A stretch of 64,000 nucleotides of DNA from CAVVYV01 sp963818205 (GCA_963818205.1 CAWFRG010000009.1:248001-312000); one strand, 5' to 3'; shown: positions 40,314 through 53,490, counted from the stretch's first letter. Notes: generated by a model from the letters alone, not told the origin. A program made the numbers and translations.

Positions 40314-41255
40314 ATGCCGAGCAGCGGAGAACGACCCTGGTCACCGGGGGCGGCGGCTTCATCGGATCCCACCTCGTGGAGCGGCTGCTTCGGGACGGAC
40401 AACGAGGTGCGCGTGCTCGACAACTTCGCCACCGGCCACCGCGAGAACCTGGCCGGGGTGGACGGCGAGTTCGAGCTGGTCGAGGGGGATATCCAGAGCT
40501 ATGAGCGCGTCCACAACGCGGTGCGAGGCTGCGATGTGGTCTTCCACATCGCTGCGCTTCCCTCGGTCCCCCGCTCGATCCAGGACCCGCTGACCAGCAC
40601 CGCCTCCAACGTCACCGGCACCCTCAACGTGCTGCTCGCGGCACGCGACGAGGGCGTGCGGCGGGTGGTCTTCGCCTCCTCCTCCTCGGTCTATGGCCCG
40701 CAGCGCGAGTTTCCGCAGCGCGAGGAGGCGGCGGCCCGGCCGATCTCCCCCTACGGGGTCTCGAAGCTCGCGGCCGAGGGCTACTGCCGGCCTTCACCCG
40801 GTCTACGGCCTGGAGACCGTGGCCGTTCGCTACTTCAACGTCTTCGGGCCCCGCCAGGACCCACTCTCCCAGTACGCGGCAGTGATCCCGAGGTTCATCA
40901 CCGCCGTGCTCAGGGGGGAGCGCCCGGTGGTCTTTGGCGACGGCGAGCAGTCCAGGGACTTCACCTACATCGATAACACAGTCGATGGGACGGTGTTGGC
41001 GGCGACCGCGGAGGGGGTCGCCGGGGAGACCTTCAATGTCGCCTGCGGCGAGGCAACGACCCTGAACGAGCTGCTCGGGCACATCGGCGAGATCTCGGGC
41101 GAAGCCGATCGAGGCAATCCACGCCGAGCGCCCAGCCCGGCGATCTTCCGCGCTCGCTCGCAGACATCTCACGGGCTCGCGAGGCCCTTGGATACGAGCC
41201 CGAGGTCGACATCCGCGCGGGACTCGAGCTGCTGTTCCCGACGATGCGACCCTAG
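40314..41255 (+). CDS. NAD-dependent sugar epimerase/dehydratase, GalE-like (at least five frame breaks)
   Basis: Pieces in alternating frames join into one extended short-chain dehydrogenase of about 312 residues. Visible motifs: VTGGGGFIGSHLVERLL (NAD binding), NFATGHREN, VVFHIAALPSVPRS, SSSSVYGPQ, the YGVSK catalytic Tyr/Lys, RYFNVFGPRQDP, and DFTYIDNTVDG. Breaks lie near 40327, 40398, 40785-40805 (two separate one-G losses in GGG runs), 41100 and 41140. It probably converts a nucleotide sugar for envelope polysaccharide. The density of breaks in one gene is the highest in the window; a decaying pseudogene is possible but the broken codons remain family-conserved. Confidence 0.8.
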
Positions 41256-41642
41256 CTATGTCCGCCCGGCGCGAGCCAGGGCGGCGCCGAGCAGTGCGAA
41301 CACCACGGCGACGACGATCAGGACGACCACACCGGCGTCGCCGATCGCCAGGTCGCTCTGATCGCGGAAGATCAGCCAGAAGGCGATCAGCGCCGCTGCC
41401 CCCAGGTAGAGGAGAACGCCCGTGATCGCCATCGGCCGCCTCAGCGCGAACGTGCCCGCAGCGGTCCAGAAGAGGAAGGCAAATCCAAGCAATGCCAAGC
41501 CGCCGATCTGTGGGCCCAGCGCCGGCTGAGCCTGGGGAAGATCGAGGGCGTCGTAGAGCCCGTCCCAGGTCCCTAACAGGAAGAGAACGCCCAAGACCGC
41601 GGAGACGACGGCGGCCACCCGGAAAGTCGCATCGCCGCTCAT
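41256..41642 (-). CDS. Membrane protein with four TM segments, 128 aa
   Basis: ATG at 41642 chosen; the longer upstream frame is not membrane-like and lacks conservation signals. Four hydrophobic segments: about residues 8-26, 44-64, 70-90 and 104-124, separated by short loops. No family recognised. It is convergent with the epimerase gene, with stops adjacent (41253-41258). A TATGTT lies about 9 nt upstream of the ATG and may be its -10. Confidence 0.65.
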   Translation of the reverse strand: MSGDATFRVAAVVSAVLGVLFLLGTWDGLYDALDLPQAQPALGPQIGGLALLGFAFLFWTAAGTFALRRPMAITGVLLYLGAAALIAFWLIFRDQSDLAIGDAGVVVLIVVAVVFALLGAALARAGRT

Positions 41643-41994
41643 CGCGCGCACAACATACAGCGGCTCCCGCCCGTGGACGGATGTTCGGCTTGTCCGCAGA
41701 CCCTGTCCGTAGAAGTCAGTAGACGAATATCTGGCGCCTCTGACCCCTTCCATGTAAACCGCGAACAAGGTAGGCTCCGCACTCAGACCCCTGGGGACAA
41801 GCGGGTACGAAGGGCTGTGCACCACGAGTGAGCACTTGCCTGATTGCCCATAAGCCAAGTAGGATCGCGACGCGGGGTTGGGGACCCGTAGGGAAGGACC
41901 GCCCGGACCCAGCTCGGCAGGGCGGGATCGGACCTCAGCCGGGCGCGAAGGCGGGTGCGCCAAGTCACTTCGGCGCTGCTCTACTTTGCCGCCC
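41643..41994 (+). other. 352-bp gap with a promoter and possible small RNA
   Basis: No convincing protein gene is seen here. TTGCCT (41836-41841) and TAGGAT (41860-41865) are spaced 18 bp and make a good sigma-70 promoter; the sequence after it (41870-41980) is GC-rich and could fold, but matches no RNA family I can recognise. TACTTT (41982-41987) lies 7 nt before a GTG at 41995, which looks like another leaderless start leading into the next gene in a shifted frame. Confidence 0.4.
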
Positions 41995-42055
41995 GTGGGT
42001 GCCCTCGATCAGCTGCGCGACTCCGCGCGCCGGGTAGCTTCCCTGCCGACAAATC

Positions 42056-42443
42056 GTGAACGGGAACCGCGACGACGGAGGCGGCATCGTCGAGCGCCTT
42101 CGCTCCAACCGTCGTCTGGTGGTGGCGGTCGCCGGCGGCAGCCTGCTGCTGATCGCCTGGATCGCCTGGGCTATCTACGTGACCAGCGACCAGGGCGCCA
42201 CCGCCGGGCTCGGTGTGGTGATCGCCTGGCCCGCCCTCCTGGCGGCGCTGGCGCTGATCTCGCTTCCGTTCATCGGGGCCTATCTCCTGGTTCGCAGGCT
42301 GAACTCGGAGGAGGGCTCGACCGGCGCCGCGCGCCTCCGTTGCCGAGGCGGCAGCCGAGGAGGGCCCGATCCGACCGAGGAGCGACTCGAGACGCCGACG
42401 AGGAAGACGAGGCGAGGACCCCGAGGCGCCGACGAACGAGTGA
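42056..42443 (+). CDS. Small membrane protein with two TM segments, ~128 aa (frame break)
   Basis: GTG at 42056 (an upstream leaderless GTG at 41995 in another frame may be the true start). A short charged N-terminus, then two hydrophobic helices (LVVAVAGGSLLLIAWIAWAI and VVIAWPALLAALALISLPFI) and a cytosolic tail. One frame break near 42335 leads to a TGA at 42441, giving a tail of Ala/Glu then Arg-rich residues. No family recognised. It lies upstream of clpC in the same direction. Confidence 0.55.
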
Positions 42444-42551
42444 GTCGACCTCAGCGTTGGGTCGAGTCGAAGGTCCGCACCTTGCAGGGACTTCTTCCCT
42501 GGCGGCCCGCCAGAGCGGTTTCAGGCTGCCGGGGCGAGGAAAGCCCCCGGC

Positions 42552-42719
42552 TATACTTTGCTCTCGCCGTCCCCGACAGAACCGGAGGTCAGATCAAAGG
42601 ATCGGCACGCAGGAGCCGATACGGATAGGGCCCCCGGCCGGTTTGTCATCCGTAAAGTCAACGCCATCGACGACCAGAGACCAGCCGAACCGACTGATAG
42701 ACGAAGAGGCAGGCGCTAG
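42552..42719 (+). promoter_or_regulatory. clpC promoter -10 and leader
   Basis: TATACT at 42552-42557, followed by a ~160-nt leader to the clpC ATG. I looked for CtsR-, HspR (HAIR)- and ClgR-type operators and saw none that convinces. AAGAGG lies about 9 nt before the ATG and may be the ribosome site. Confidence 0.55.
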
Positions 42720-45298
<2,579 letters not shown>

Positions 45299-45302
<4 letters not shown>

Positions 45303-46449
45303 TTTCCGCACCAGGTCGCACCGCGGTCGGCAGCTGGAGCGGGGGGCGGTTCCTGCGCTTCGGCGAGGCGATTGACGAGGAGCGGCTGGTCGGCCTGCTC
45401 CGCCCGGACGAGGCGATCGCGACCGTGCTCACCGCCGACGCCTACGGCCAGGGCGAGGCGGACTCGGTGGTCGGCCGGGCGCTCGAGGGCATCGACCGAG
45501 AGAGCTTCAGCCTGGTCGGAGCTGTCGGCCACGACTTCTACGAGGGCGAGCGCGATGGGCCGCGCGGCTTTCCCCGTTTCACCGACCCGAGCCTCCGCGG
45601 ACCCGAGGGGTACGCGGGCTACCTGCGGATGGCGGCCGAACGCAGCCTCGAGCGCCTCGGACAACGCCGCTTCGACCTGCTCTTGCTCCACAATCCCGAC
45701 CGCCGCGGCTACGAGAGCGAAGCCGTCTGGGAGGCGATGGCGGGTTTGCGCGAGACCGGGCTGACCGACGCGATCGGCGTCGCCCCGGGTCCCGCCAACG
45801 GCTTCACCCTCGATCTGATCGCCTGCTTCGAGCGCTTCGGCGAGCTGATCGACTGGGCGATGATCATCCTCAACCCGCTCGAGCCCTGGCCCGGGGAGCT
45901 CTGCCTGGAAGCGGCGGCGCGCTCGGGGGTGAAGGTGATCACCCGGGTGGTCGACTACGGCGGGCTCTTCTGGGACGACCTCCTCCCGGGCGCCGAGCTG
46001 CCGGCTGGCGATCACCGTGCGTTCCGCCCCCAGGGGTGGATCGAGGAGGGGAGGGAGAAGCTCGAGCGGCTTGGCCCGATCGCCGAGCGGGCAGAGCTGA
46101 CCCCGATGCAGCTCGCCTGCCAGTGGAACCTGGCGCACGGGGCGGTCGAGTGCGTGGTCCCGACCCTGATCCAGGAGGCGGGGGGACGGCGCGGCCGATC
46201 GAGGAGAAGCGGGCCGAGCTGGCTGCGCTGCCCGCGGAGCTGCGCCTCACCGTCGAGGATCTGGCTCAGATCCGGGCGGTGGGGGACAACGCCGGCTGCA
46301 TGGCCCTGAAGGGCGCCAGCCCCGACCACTCCGGCGATGAGCGTCCGGACCGGTGGCAGGTGACCTCCGACCTCTCCGAGGTTGGACGGCGTTGGGGCAT
46401 CGACCCCGGCCGCGACCTCCGACAGGTTCCGGCACCCGCCGCACGGTAA
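45299..46449 (+). CDS. Aldo/keto reductase family protein (one frame break)
   Basis: About 383 residues. TIM-barrel AKR features: an early IDEERLVGLLRPDEAIATVL, GQGEADSVVGRALEG (which stands where VGxAL usually follows the catalytic Asp/Tyr), FDLLLLHNPDRRGYES with the catalytic His region, and MQLACQWNLAHG near the C-terminus. A missing G in a G6 run at about 46193 splits off the last 85 residues. The start is unclear: CTG at 45299 overlaps the clpC stop (CTGA) and no ATG/GTG/TTG is placed well. The substrate is unknown; the tail DLAQIRAVGDNAGCMALKGA is typical of the subfamily that ends with a substrate-contact helix. Confidence 0.82.
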
Positions 46450-46452
46450 GTG

Positions 46453-46478
46453 CGAACGGGTCGCAGTTGCGACCTCGC
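46453..46478. repeat. Short palindrome related to the GCGACCCGTT family
   Basis: On the minus strand it reads GCGAGGTCGC-AACT-GCGACCCGTTCGCAC, a hairpin whose arms match the shared core of the elements at 19950 and 28019. It starts 3 nt after the aldo/keto reductase stop. Confidence 0.45.
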
Positions 46479-46611
46479 CTCGATTTCTCTCCATTTGCAG
46501 CGGTTTCTGATCCGCTGCGGTCGAGGGCGGCGTAGCACGCCCAAGACCGAGGGCCGGATCGGCGGCCGTCCCCCCCGGCCATAGGCAAGTCAACCGCCGC
46601 AAGGAGGAGCC

Positions 46612-48167
46612 ATGAAGAAGCTCACCATCGCCGCGGCCCTAGCCGCCGTAGCGATCGCGGTACCGATGAGCATCGGTTCTTCGCATCGCGAGGCGCCCCT
46701 GACGTCGATAGATCCGACCGGGGACGACACCGACCTCTACGCCTTCACGGCCGAGGATGCCCCGGACGCGATCACGATCGCATCGAACTGGGTCCCCTTC
46801 GAGGACCCGGCGGGCGGCCCGAACTTCTACAGGTTCGACGACAACGCCCGCTACTACCTCAACATCGACAACACCGGTGACGGCGACGCCGACATCCGGT
46901 ACCTGTTCGAGTTCAACACGAAGACCCGCAACCCGAACTCGTTTCTCTACACGAACGGCCAGCCGGTCGATTCGGTCGAGAGCGAGAACCTGAACGTCGT
47001 CCAGACCTACTCGGTCACCCGGGAGGAGGTCGGCGGCGGCTCGGAGGTCATCGCCGAGAACCTGCCCACGCCGCCGAGCAACGTCGGACCGAAGACGATC
47101 CCCGACTACGAAAAGGTCCAGGCCGGGGCGGTTCAGGAACTGCCCGGCGGCGGCAAGGTGTTCGCCGGCCAACGCGAGGACCCGTTCTTCGCCAGCCTCG
47201 GGCGGATCTTCGACACGGTCAATCTGACCGGCGCCGGCCTCGGCAACGAGGGCGGTGGGGTCGACGACCTCGCCGGCTACGCGATCCACTCGATCGTGCT
47301 CCAGGTGCCGGAGTCGGAGGTGACGGTCGATGGCAAGCCGGTCGCCGACGAGAAGGCCGCGAACGCGGTGGTCGGCGTCTGGGCGTCGACCGAGCGGCAG
47401 ACGATCAGCCCCGACGGCAGGGGCAGGGGCGAGATACCAGCAGGTCTCCCGCCTCGGCAACCCGCTGGTCAACGAGGTGATCATCCCGCTGGGCCAGAAG
47501 GACAGGTTCAACCGGACCACGCCGGAGGACGACGCCGACCAACTACGGCAAGTACGTGCTGCAGCCGGAGCTGGCGGCGGTGCTGAACATCCTGTTCCCG
47601 GACATGGTCAACGCGCCCGAGAAGGACCGCACGGACATCGTCCAGGCGGTGCTCCAGGGCGTGCCCGGCCTGAACGCCTTCCCCGGCAAGGCCGGCATGA
47701 ACGCCACCGACACGCTCAAGCTCAACCTGGGCGTGCCGCCGGCGGCTGAGCCGAATCGGCTCGGCGTCCTTGCCGAGGACACGGCGGGCTACCCGAACGG
47801 CCGCCGTCTCACCGACGACGTGGTCGACATCGACCTCCAGGTCGTCGCGGGCGCCCTGAAGGGGAACGAGGTCCCGCTCGGGGACGGCGTCAACCACAAC
47901 GACGTCGAGTTCCTGACGGAGTTCCCCTACCTGGCCCCACCGAAGCCGGGGGCCAATCCCGACGCCGCCTACGGCTCGCAGCTGAAGGCGCTGGCGGGAG
48001 CGGACGGCTCCGTGACGCTGCCCACCTTCTCCTCTGGAGAAGCGGCGGGCGAGGACGAGGGCGGAGCGAGCGCCATCGTCTGGATCCTGATCGGCGTCGC
48101 AGCGCTGGCAGTGGTCGGCCTCGCATATCGCGTGGCTCGCCGCCCAGGAGAGCGCGCAACGGCCTGA
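46612..48167 (+). CDS. DUF4331 family secreted/membrane-anchored protein (two frame breaks)
   Basis: ATG with an excellent AAGGAGGAG ribosome site. A signal peptide (KKLTIAAALAAVAIAVPMS) is followed directly by the DUF4331 signature SSHREAPLTSIDPTGDDTDL. The middle contains FDDNARYYLNIDNTGDGDAD. Breaks at about 47428 and 47540 (each one extra base) split the protein; joined, it is ~517 residues, ending with a TM helix (IVWILIGVAALAVVGLAY) and an Arg-rich cytosolic tail, so the protein is probably anchored outside the membrane. The function of DUF4331 is unknown. It is followed by a TPR gene after a hairpin, a pairing that suggests a joint role. Confidence 0.88.
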
Positions 48168-48187
48168 ACGCCAGCCCGATCCGGAAA

Positions 48188-48214
48188 GGGGCCGCCGCCC
48201 TGGCGGCGGCCCCC
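48188..48214 (+). terminator. GC-rich hairpin between DUF4331 and TPR genes
   Basis: GGGGCCGCCGCC pairs with GGCGGCGGCCCC across a 3-nt loop. There is no T-run. It may attenuate or process the message between the two genes. Confidence 0.5.
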
Positions 48215-48255
48215 GCCGGATCGATCCGGGACCAGGGATACGAACGGAGATCAAA

Positions 48256-49579
48256 ATGGACTTCGCCCGAGACAACTTCGCCCTCAAGCTCGTCGCGGCC
48301 CTGCTCGCGTTTGTCGCGGCGTTTCTGGCCGTTCGCACCATCGACGGCTCCGGCGAGCTCCCCGAGCTTGGCTCGGCGGGAGCGGGGGTCCGGGAGGGGA
48401 TGCTGCCGACCGCCTCGACCGCAGAGCGCATCGGGGCGCTCCAGGCGCAGGTCGCCGATGCGCCCACTGACCCGGAGGGGCCACACTGCCCTCGGAGCCG
48501 CCTATCTGACGCGGATCGGCGAGACCGAGGATCCGGCTTTCTATGACGAGGCCAAGCGCTCCTTCAACACGGCGCTGAGCCTCGCGCCCAACGACTTCGA
48601 GGCCACCGCCGGGCTGGCCGAGCTCGAGCTCTCGCGCCACCACTTCCGGCGCGGCCTCGCCCTCAGCCTCCGCGCGAGGAAGATCAACCCCTCGGTGGCG
48701 CGCGTCGACGGAGCGATCGTCGACGGGCAGATCGAGTTGGGCCGCTACGCGGCTGCGGAGCGGACGCTGGCCCGCTACGTCAACCGTCAGCCCGAGGTCG
48801 CCTCCTACTCCCGCATCTCCTACTACCGGGAGCTGCTCGGAGATCCGGCGGGGGCGCTGTCGGCGATGGGACTGGCGGCCTCCGCGGCCGGCGGCAACTC
48901 CGAGGACGCGGACTTCGCGCAGACGCTGATCGGCAGGCTTCACTTCGAGCTGGGCGAGTACGACGAGGCCGAGCGCGTGTGGCGCACCGTGCTGGCGCGA
49001 AGCCCGGGCGCCCCGGACGCGATGTTGGGGATCGCAGCGGTCGAGGCGGGCCGCGGCGACCTTGGCTCGGCGATCGAGCGCCATCGGACCGTCTTCGAGT
49101 CGATTCCGGCGCCCGATCACGCCGTGCTGCTGGGTGAGGCCCTGGAGGCCGCGGGCGATCGGGAGGAGGCTGCCGCCGCTTACCGAGATGCGACCTCTGC
49201 ATTCGGGCGGCTCGGCGTCGCCGGGGTCAACACGAGCACCGAGTTGGCGGTGTTCGAGGCCGATCACGGCAGCGACGAACGCGCGGTCGAGGCGGGCAGG
49301 CGGGCCTGGCGGCTGACCCCGAGCGTTCGTGCCGCCGACGCCTACTCGTGGGCGCTGAGCGCCGCGGGCCGAGACCGAGCCGCGCTCCGCTTCTCTCACG
49401 AGGCGATGCGGCTCGGATCCTTCGATCCGCTCTTCCTCTACCACGCTGGAATCGTCTCCAAGCGGTCGGGCGATGAGGATCGCGCCCGCCGGTTGCTGGG
49501 GCGGTTGCTCGACGAGAGCCCGCGGTTCAGCCCGCTCTTTGGACCGAGAGCCGAGGCCGTGTTTCAGGCGCTCCAGTAG
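48256..49579 (+). CDS. Membrane-anchored TPR protein (one frame break)
   Basis: ATG with GGAGAT 5 nt upstream. One N-terminal TM helix (LKLVAALLAFVAAFLAV), then about ten TPR-like helix pairs, e.g. AKRSFNTALSLAPNDFEATA, YDEAERVWRTVLARSPGAPD and AIERHRTVFESIPAPDHAVL. The break near 48482 (one extra C) separates the anchor from the repeats; joined, ~441 residues. TPR arrays are protein-binding scaffolds; the partner is probably the DUF4331 protein encoded just upstream (inference from pairing). Confidence 0.82.
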
Positions 49580-49690
49580 GCGGGCGATGGGGATGGCAGC
49601 AGTCCGTACCCGGTTTTCGCCCGATCCTCGGCGAAGCTGATCCATCCGCGGTGCGCGGGCGCACCTCCCTTCGAACGTCGCGACCCGCCC

Positions 49691-50163
49691 TTGAGCCCTA
49701 CGCACAGTCTCCAACAACGACACAGCATCGACCGGTTCGTCGCCGCGCTCAAGAGCCGTGGTTTGCGGGCATCGGGCTCGCGACGCCTGATCATTCAGAT
49801 CCTTCGTGACACGCGAACACCCCTGTCCGCGCGGGAGATCGCCAATGGCCCTGATCGGTGAGAGCATCGGCCTCGATCTCGCCTCGGTCTACCGGAACCT
49901 CGAGATCCTCGAGGAGCACGGCTTGGTCGCATCAGATCCAGGCCGGCAGGGGACCGGGGCGCTACGTCCTCGCGGGCGGGGTGGACCGTGAGTACCTCGC
50001 CTGCGACCGGTGCGGAGCGATCGCCGATGTGGATCCCGATGAGATGGACGTCGTCCGCACGCTCATCCGCGAGCGATACGGCTACGAAGTGAGATTCAGG
50101 CGCGTTCCGATGGTCGGCCTCTGCCGGGAATGCCTCGCCGAGGCCGCTCGCCATTCGCCGTAG
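49691..50163 (+). CDS. Fur-family metal-dependent regulator (two frame breaks)
   Basis: TTG start at 49691. Winged-helix part: FVAALKSRGLRASGSRRLII, LSAREIA, then LDLASVYRNLEILEEHGLV; after another break comes GRYVLAGGVDREYLACDRCG, GAIADVD and VPMVGLCRECL. Breaks lie near 49850 and 49935. About 157 residues. Two CxxC pairs (CDRC and CREC) form the structural zinc site of the family. The His-rich metal-sensing stretch is reduced (REYLACDRC in place of HHHLVC), so the sensed ligand is uncertain. Neighbouring DUF4331/TPR genes are possible targets, but no Fur box was recognised. Confidence 0.82.
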
Positions 50164-50244
50164 GCCATGGGTTCGCCCGAGAGCGTATCGGCGGGCCGGT
50201 AACCTCGGGAGTCAGGCGTACCCACGGTCGCCAGGGATCGGGAA

Positions 50245-50682
50245 ATGACCGCAGTGCTACACGCAATCCGAAGGGTCCTGGTCGGCACTGGCTCGACCGC
50301 CTTCACCCTGGTCGGCGCAATGCTGATCGGCTTCGGGGTGCCGCTCTTCTGGATCTGGATCGCGTCGCACCTCTACGACAAGCCGGGCGCCGTCAACGGG
50401 TCGGTCGCCGCCTTCATCGGCACCGGCATCCTGGTCAGCTACTGGGGAATCCTCCTCCTCGCTTCGTGGATTCGCGCCCGGCTGATCGGCCGGGCCTCGG
50501 AGCCGGGGCCGCGCCGCGCCTCCTGGAACCGAAGCATGCGCGACAGCCCGTTCAGACCGGGTCAGGATCGGAGCGACCCGATCGAGCGCCTCTTCGTCGC
50601 CACCGCGATCATCTCCCTGATCGGCTTCGCGATCTGGTTCGCCTTCTTCGCCGGGGCGCCGTTCCCCAGCAACCCGGGCTGA
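50245..50682 (+). CDS. Membrane protein, three TM segments, 145 aa
   Basis: ATG at 50245. Hydrophobic segments at about residues 18-40, 54-72 and 118-136; between the second and third lies a basic, Pro/Arg-rich cytosolic loop (RARLIGRASEPGPRRASWNR). No family recognised. Intact frame. It follows the Fur gene by 81 bp in the same direction. Confidence 0.65.
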   Translation: MTAVLHAIRRVLVGTGSTAFTLVGAMLIGFGVPLFWIWIASHLYDKPGAVNGSVAAFIGTGILVSYWGILLLASWIRARLIGRASEPGPRRASWNRSMRDSPFRPGQDRSDPIERLFVATAIISLIGFAIWFAFFAGAPFPSNPG

Positions 50683-50717
50683 GCCTCGACTAGAAGGCCC
50701 CCGCGACGACGGGCCGC

Positions 50718-50837
50718 TCAGTCGACGGTGTTGCCCGCAGAGGTGATGCCCGTGCTCAGCCCGTCCGCCACGAACACGTTGTTCGCACCGCTAAAGCTGT
50801 TGCCGGTGATGCCAACGGTGCGCGCGGGAGCCGTCAC
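50718..50837 (-). pseudogene. Fragment resembling the C-terminus of a beta-helix type protein
   Basis: A 39-codon frame from GTG to TGA has a repetitive Gly/Asn/Ser pattern (VGITGNSFSGANNVFVADG, then TSAGNTVD), like the last coil of a right-handed beta-helix. Upstream on the same strand the frame is closed by a stop, and the neighbouring frame runs antisense to radA. I read it as a remnant or chance pattern; low confidence. The rest of the 50683-50902 gap holds the radA -10 hexamer. Confidence 0.3.
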
Positions 50838-50902
50838 CGATTCGGCGCCCTCTGTTTCGAATCAACAACTGAGCCGTCGGGCGCCGTCCATACGATCGTC
50901 GG

Positions 50903-52386
50903 GTGGCGAAGCCGAGGCGATCGTTCAGGTGCTCCGAGTGCGGGCGGCAGGCGCTGGCCTGGTCGGGGCAGTGCGCCGGCTGCGGCGCCTGGAACACCCT
51001 GGAGGAGGTGACGGCGGCGCCCGCCGGGGCGCGCGGGGGAGCCCGGCCGCGGCGAGACGCTCCCCGCCCGACGCCGCTGCGCGAGGTCAGCGCCGAGCGC
51101 TCCGCGCGCCTGCCCACCGGGATCGCGGAGCTCGACCGGGTGCTCGGGGGCGGGCTGGTCCCCGGGTCGCTGATCCTGCTCGGGGGCGCCCCCGGGATCG
51201 GCAAGAGCACGATCGCGGGGATGGCCCTGGCCAATCTCGCCGCCGCCGGCGGCCAGACGCTCTACGTCTCCGGAGAGGAGTCGGCGGCCCAGGTGAGGCG
51301 GCGGGCCGAGCGGCTCGGCGAGGCGGCCCTGGACGTGCCGATGCTGGCCGAGCCCTCGCTGGAGGCGGTCCTGGCCGCGCTCGAGTCCGAGCGCCCCGAC
51401 GCCTGCGTGATCGATTCGGTCCAGACCCTGGCGGTCGGCCGAGGCGGCGCCGGGAAGCGTCGGCGCCGTGCGCGAGGCGACCTCGGCGCTGCTGGAGGCG
51501 GCGAAGCGACTCGACGTCACCGTCATCCTGATCGGTCACCTGACCAAGGAGGGCTCTCTGGCGGGGCCCCGGGCGCTCGAGCACCTGGTCGACTGCGTTC
51601 TCCACTTCGAGGGGGAGCGGGAGCGGACCTTCCGGCACCCTGCGGGCGCTGAAGAACCGCTTCGGGGCCACCAGCGAGATCGGTGTCTTCGAGATGCGGG
51701 CGGGTGGCCTGGTCGAGGTCGCCGACCCCTCCGCCCGCTTCGTCGGCGAGGCCCGGCCGGCCGCCGGCTCGGTGATCCTCTGCGCGATGGAGGGGACCCG
51801 GCCGCTGCTGGTCGAGGTCCAGGCCCTGGTCGCCCCGACCGAGGTGGAGCCGCCGCGGCGGACCGCGACCGGCGTCGACCGCAACCGGCTCGCCCTGGTG
51901 CTCGCGGTTCTCTCTCGCCACGCCGGGCTGCCGCTCTCCTCGGCGGACGTCTTCGTCAACGTCGCCGGCGGCATCCGGGTGGACGAGCCGGGGGCCGACC
52001 TGGCGGTGGCGCTCGCGGTCGCCTCGGCGCAGTCGGGCCGGCCGCTCGAGTCCGGCGGCAAGCCGCTCGCCTGCTTCGGCGAGCTCGGCCTCACCGGGGA
52101 GATCCGCTACGTCGCTCACGCCGACCGCCGGGTCGCCGAGGCTCGCAAGTTCGGCCTCGCTCGAGTCCTCGGCCCACCCCCGGGCGACGAGTCGATCAAA
52201 GGACTCACCAGCGCCAGCGGACGGTTGCCGGAGGCTCTGGGGAAGGCGTCGGCGGTACGCGCGGTCCCGCTTCGGCCGAGCCGCCTGACGCCGCTTGACA
52301 GCGGCGTAATCCGAGCTATCAACACGGATTTCCCCGCAAGTCGGCGCCCTTTTCTTTCTGCCACCATGGACGTCGATGGCGTCTGA
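50903..52386 (+). CDS. radA: DNA repair protein RadA (two frame breaks)
   Basis: GTG with TACGAT (50891-50896) 6 nt upstream, leaderless. N-terminal zinc finger (CSECG..CAGCG), RecA-like ATPase with GAPGIGKST and TLYVSGEESAAQ, then GSVGAVREATSALL, the RadA-specific LKNRFG motif (second frame junction), and a C-terminal Lon-like domain with GGIRVDEPGADLAVALAVAS and FGELGLTGEIRYV. Breaks near 51439 and 51635 are each one extra C. About 490 residues; the stop at 52386 is taken as read, but conserved sequence ends near 52240 and the true stop may be earlier. RadA processes recombination intermediates by branch migration. Confidence 0.93.
52295..52322 (+). promoter_or_regulatory. Sigma-70-type promoter upstream of disA
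   Basis: Consensus TTGACA (52295-52300) and TATCAA (52317-52322) with a 16-bp spacer, about 54 nt before the disA ATG. It lies in what reads as the last codons of radA, which suggests that radA really ends before it. Confidence 0.55.
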
Positions 52387-53490
52387 AGCCCCCGGCGATG
52401 AACTTCAGGAGCTGGAGGCGCGACAGGACCCGCGACTGCTTCGGGCGCTCGACATCGTCGCGCCGGGAACCGCCCTCCGCGAGGGGATCGACAACATCGT
52501 CAACTCGCGCACCGGCGGGCTGATCGTCATCGGCGATCCCGAGGACGTCTCGTTCCTGTTCTCGGGTGGGATCACCCTCGACATCGACTACAGCCCGGCG
52601 CTGCTCTACCAGGTGGCGAAGATGGACGGCGCGATCGTCCTCAACGAGCACGCGACCAAGATCGTCGGCGCCAACGTCCAGCTGATGCCCGACCCGACGA
52701 TCCTCTCATCGGAGACCGGCACCCGCCACCGCACCGCCGAGCGAGTCTCGAAGCAAACCGACGCCCTGGTGGTCGCGATCTCCGAGCGTCGCGATGTCGT
52801 CTCCCTCTACCTCGGCGGGATGAAGTACATCCTCCAGGACATCCCCGCCGTGCTCGCGAAGGCGAACCAAGGGCTGGCGACGCTCGACAAGTACCGCGCC
52901 CGACTCGACGCGGTCTCGACCCGGCTCACCCGGCTGGAGTTCGAGGGCGGCTCGGTCCTCTACGACGTCTCTCGGTGCTCCAGCGCGCCGAGCTGGTCAC
53001 CCGGATGGCGGTCGAGGTCGAGCGCTACATCGTCGAGCTCGGCACCGAGGGCCGCCTGATCGAGATGCAGCTCGAGGAGACGATGGTCGGCGTCGCCGCC
53101 GACAAGTCGGCGCTGATCCGCGACTACTCGGTCGAGGACACCGAGGAGAACCTCGCCACCACGATCGCCCAGATCGCCCGGATGGATCACCAGGACCTGC
53201 TCGACTTCGGTCGCCTCGCCGAGCTCCTCGGCTACGACCGCAAGGTCTCCGCCCTCGACTTCCCCGTATCGCCCCGCGGCTACCGGCTCCTCGGCCGCAT
53301 CCCGCGCCTGCCGAAGCTGGTGGTGCAGCGGATCATCCGCGAGCTCGGGGGGCTGGAGGAGGTGCTCGCCGCAAGCGACGAGGACCTCGAGGAGGTCGAG
53401 GGCGTGGGGGCGACCCGCGCCAAGGACATCCGCGAGGGCGTGCGGAGGCTTCAGGAGGTCGACCCGATCGACCGCTACTTGCAGTCCTAG
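52376..53490 (+). CDS. disA: DNA integrity scanning diadenylate cyclase DisA (one frame break)
   Basis: About 371 residues. The N-terminal DAC domain has GGLIVIGDPEDV, MDGAIVLNEHATKIVGANV and GTRHRTAERVSKQTDALVV, which carry the DGA and RHR motifs for making c-di-AMP from ATP. A helical linker follows, and after a frame break at about 52967 (one C missing) comes the rest of the linker and a C-terminal helix-hairpin-helix DNA-binding domain (EVLAASDEDLEEVEGVGATR). DisA scans DNA for branched structures that RadA acts on; the radA-disA order is classic. Confidence 0.95.

Noticed and set aside
40314..41255. Epimerase gene as a true pseudogene
   Set aside because: It has the most frame breaks, but all family motifs are intact between breaks, and two breaks are single G losses in GGG runs like errors elsewhere in the window.
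42444..42719. Heat-shock operator (CtsR, HspR or ClgR type) before clpC
   Set aside because: No direct or inverted repeat matching these known boxes could be found in the leader.
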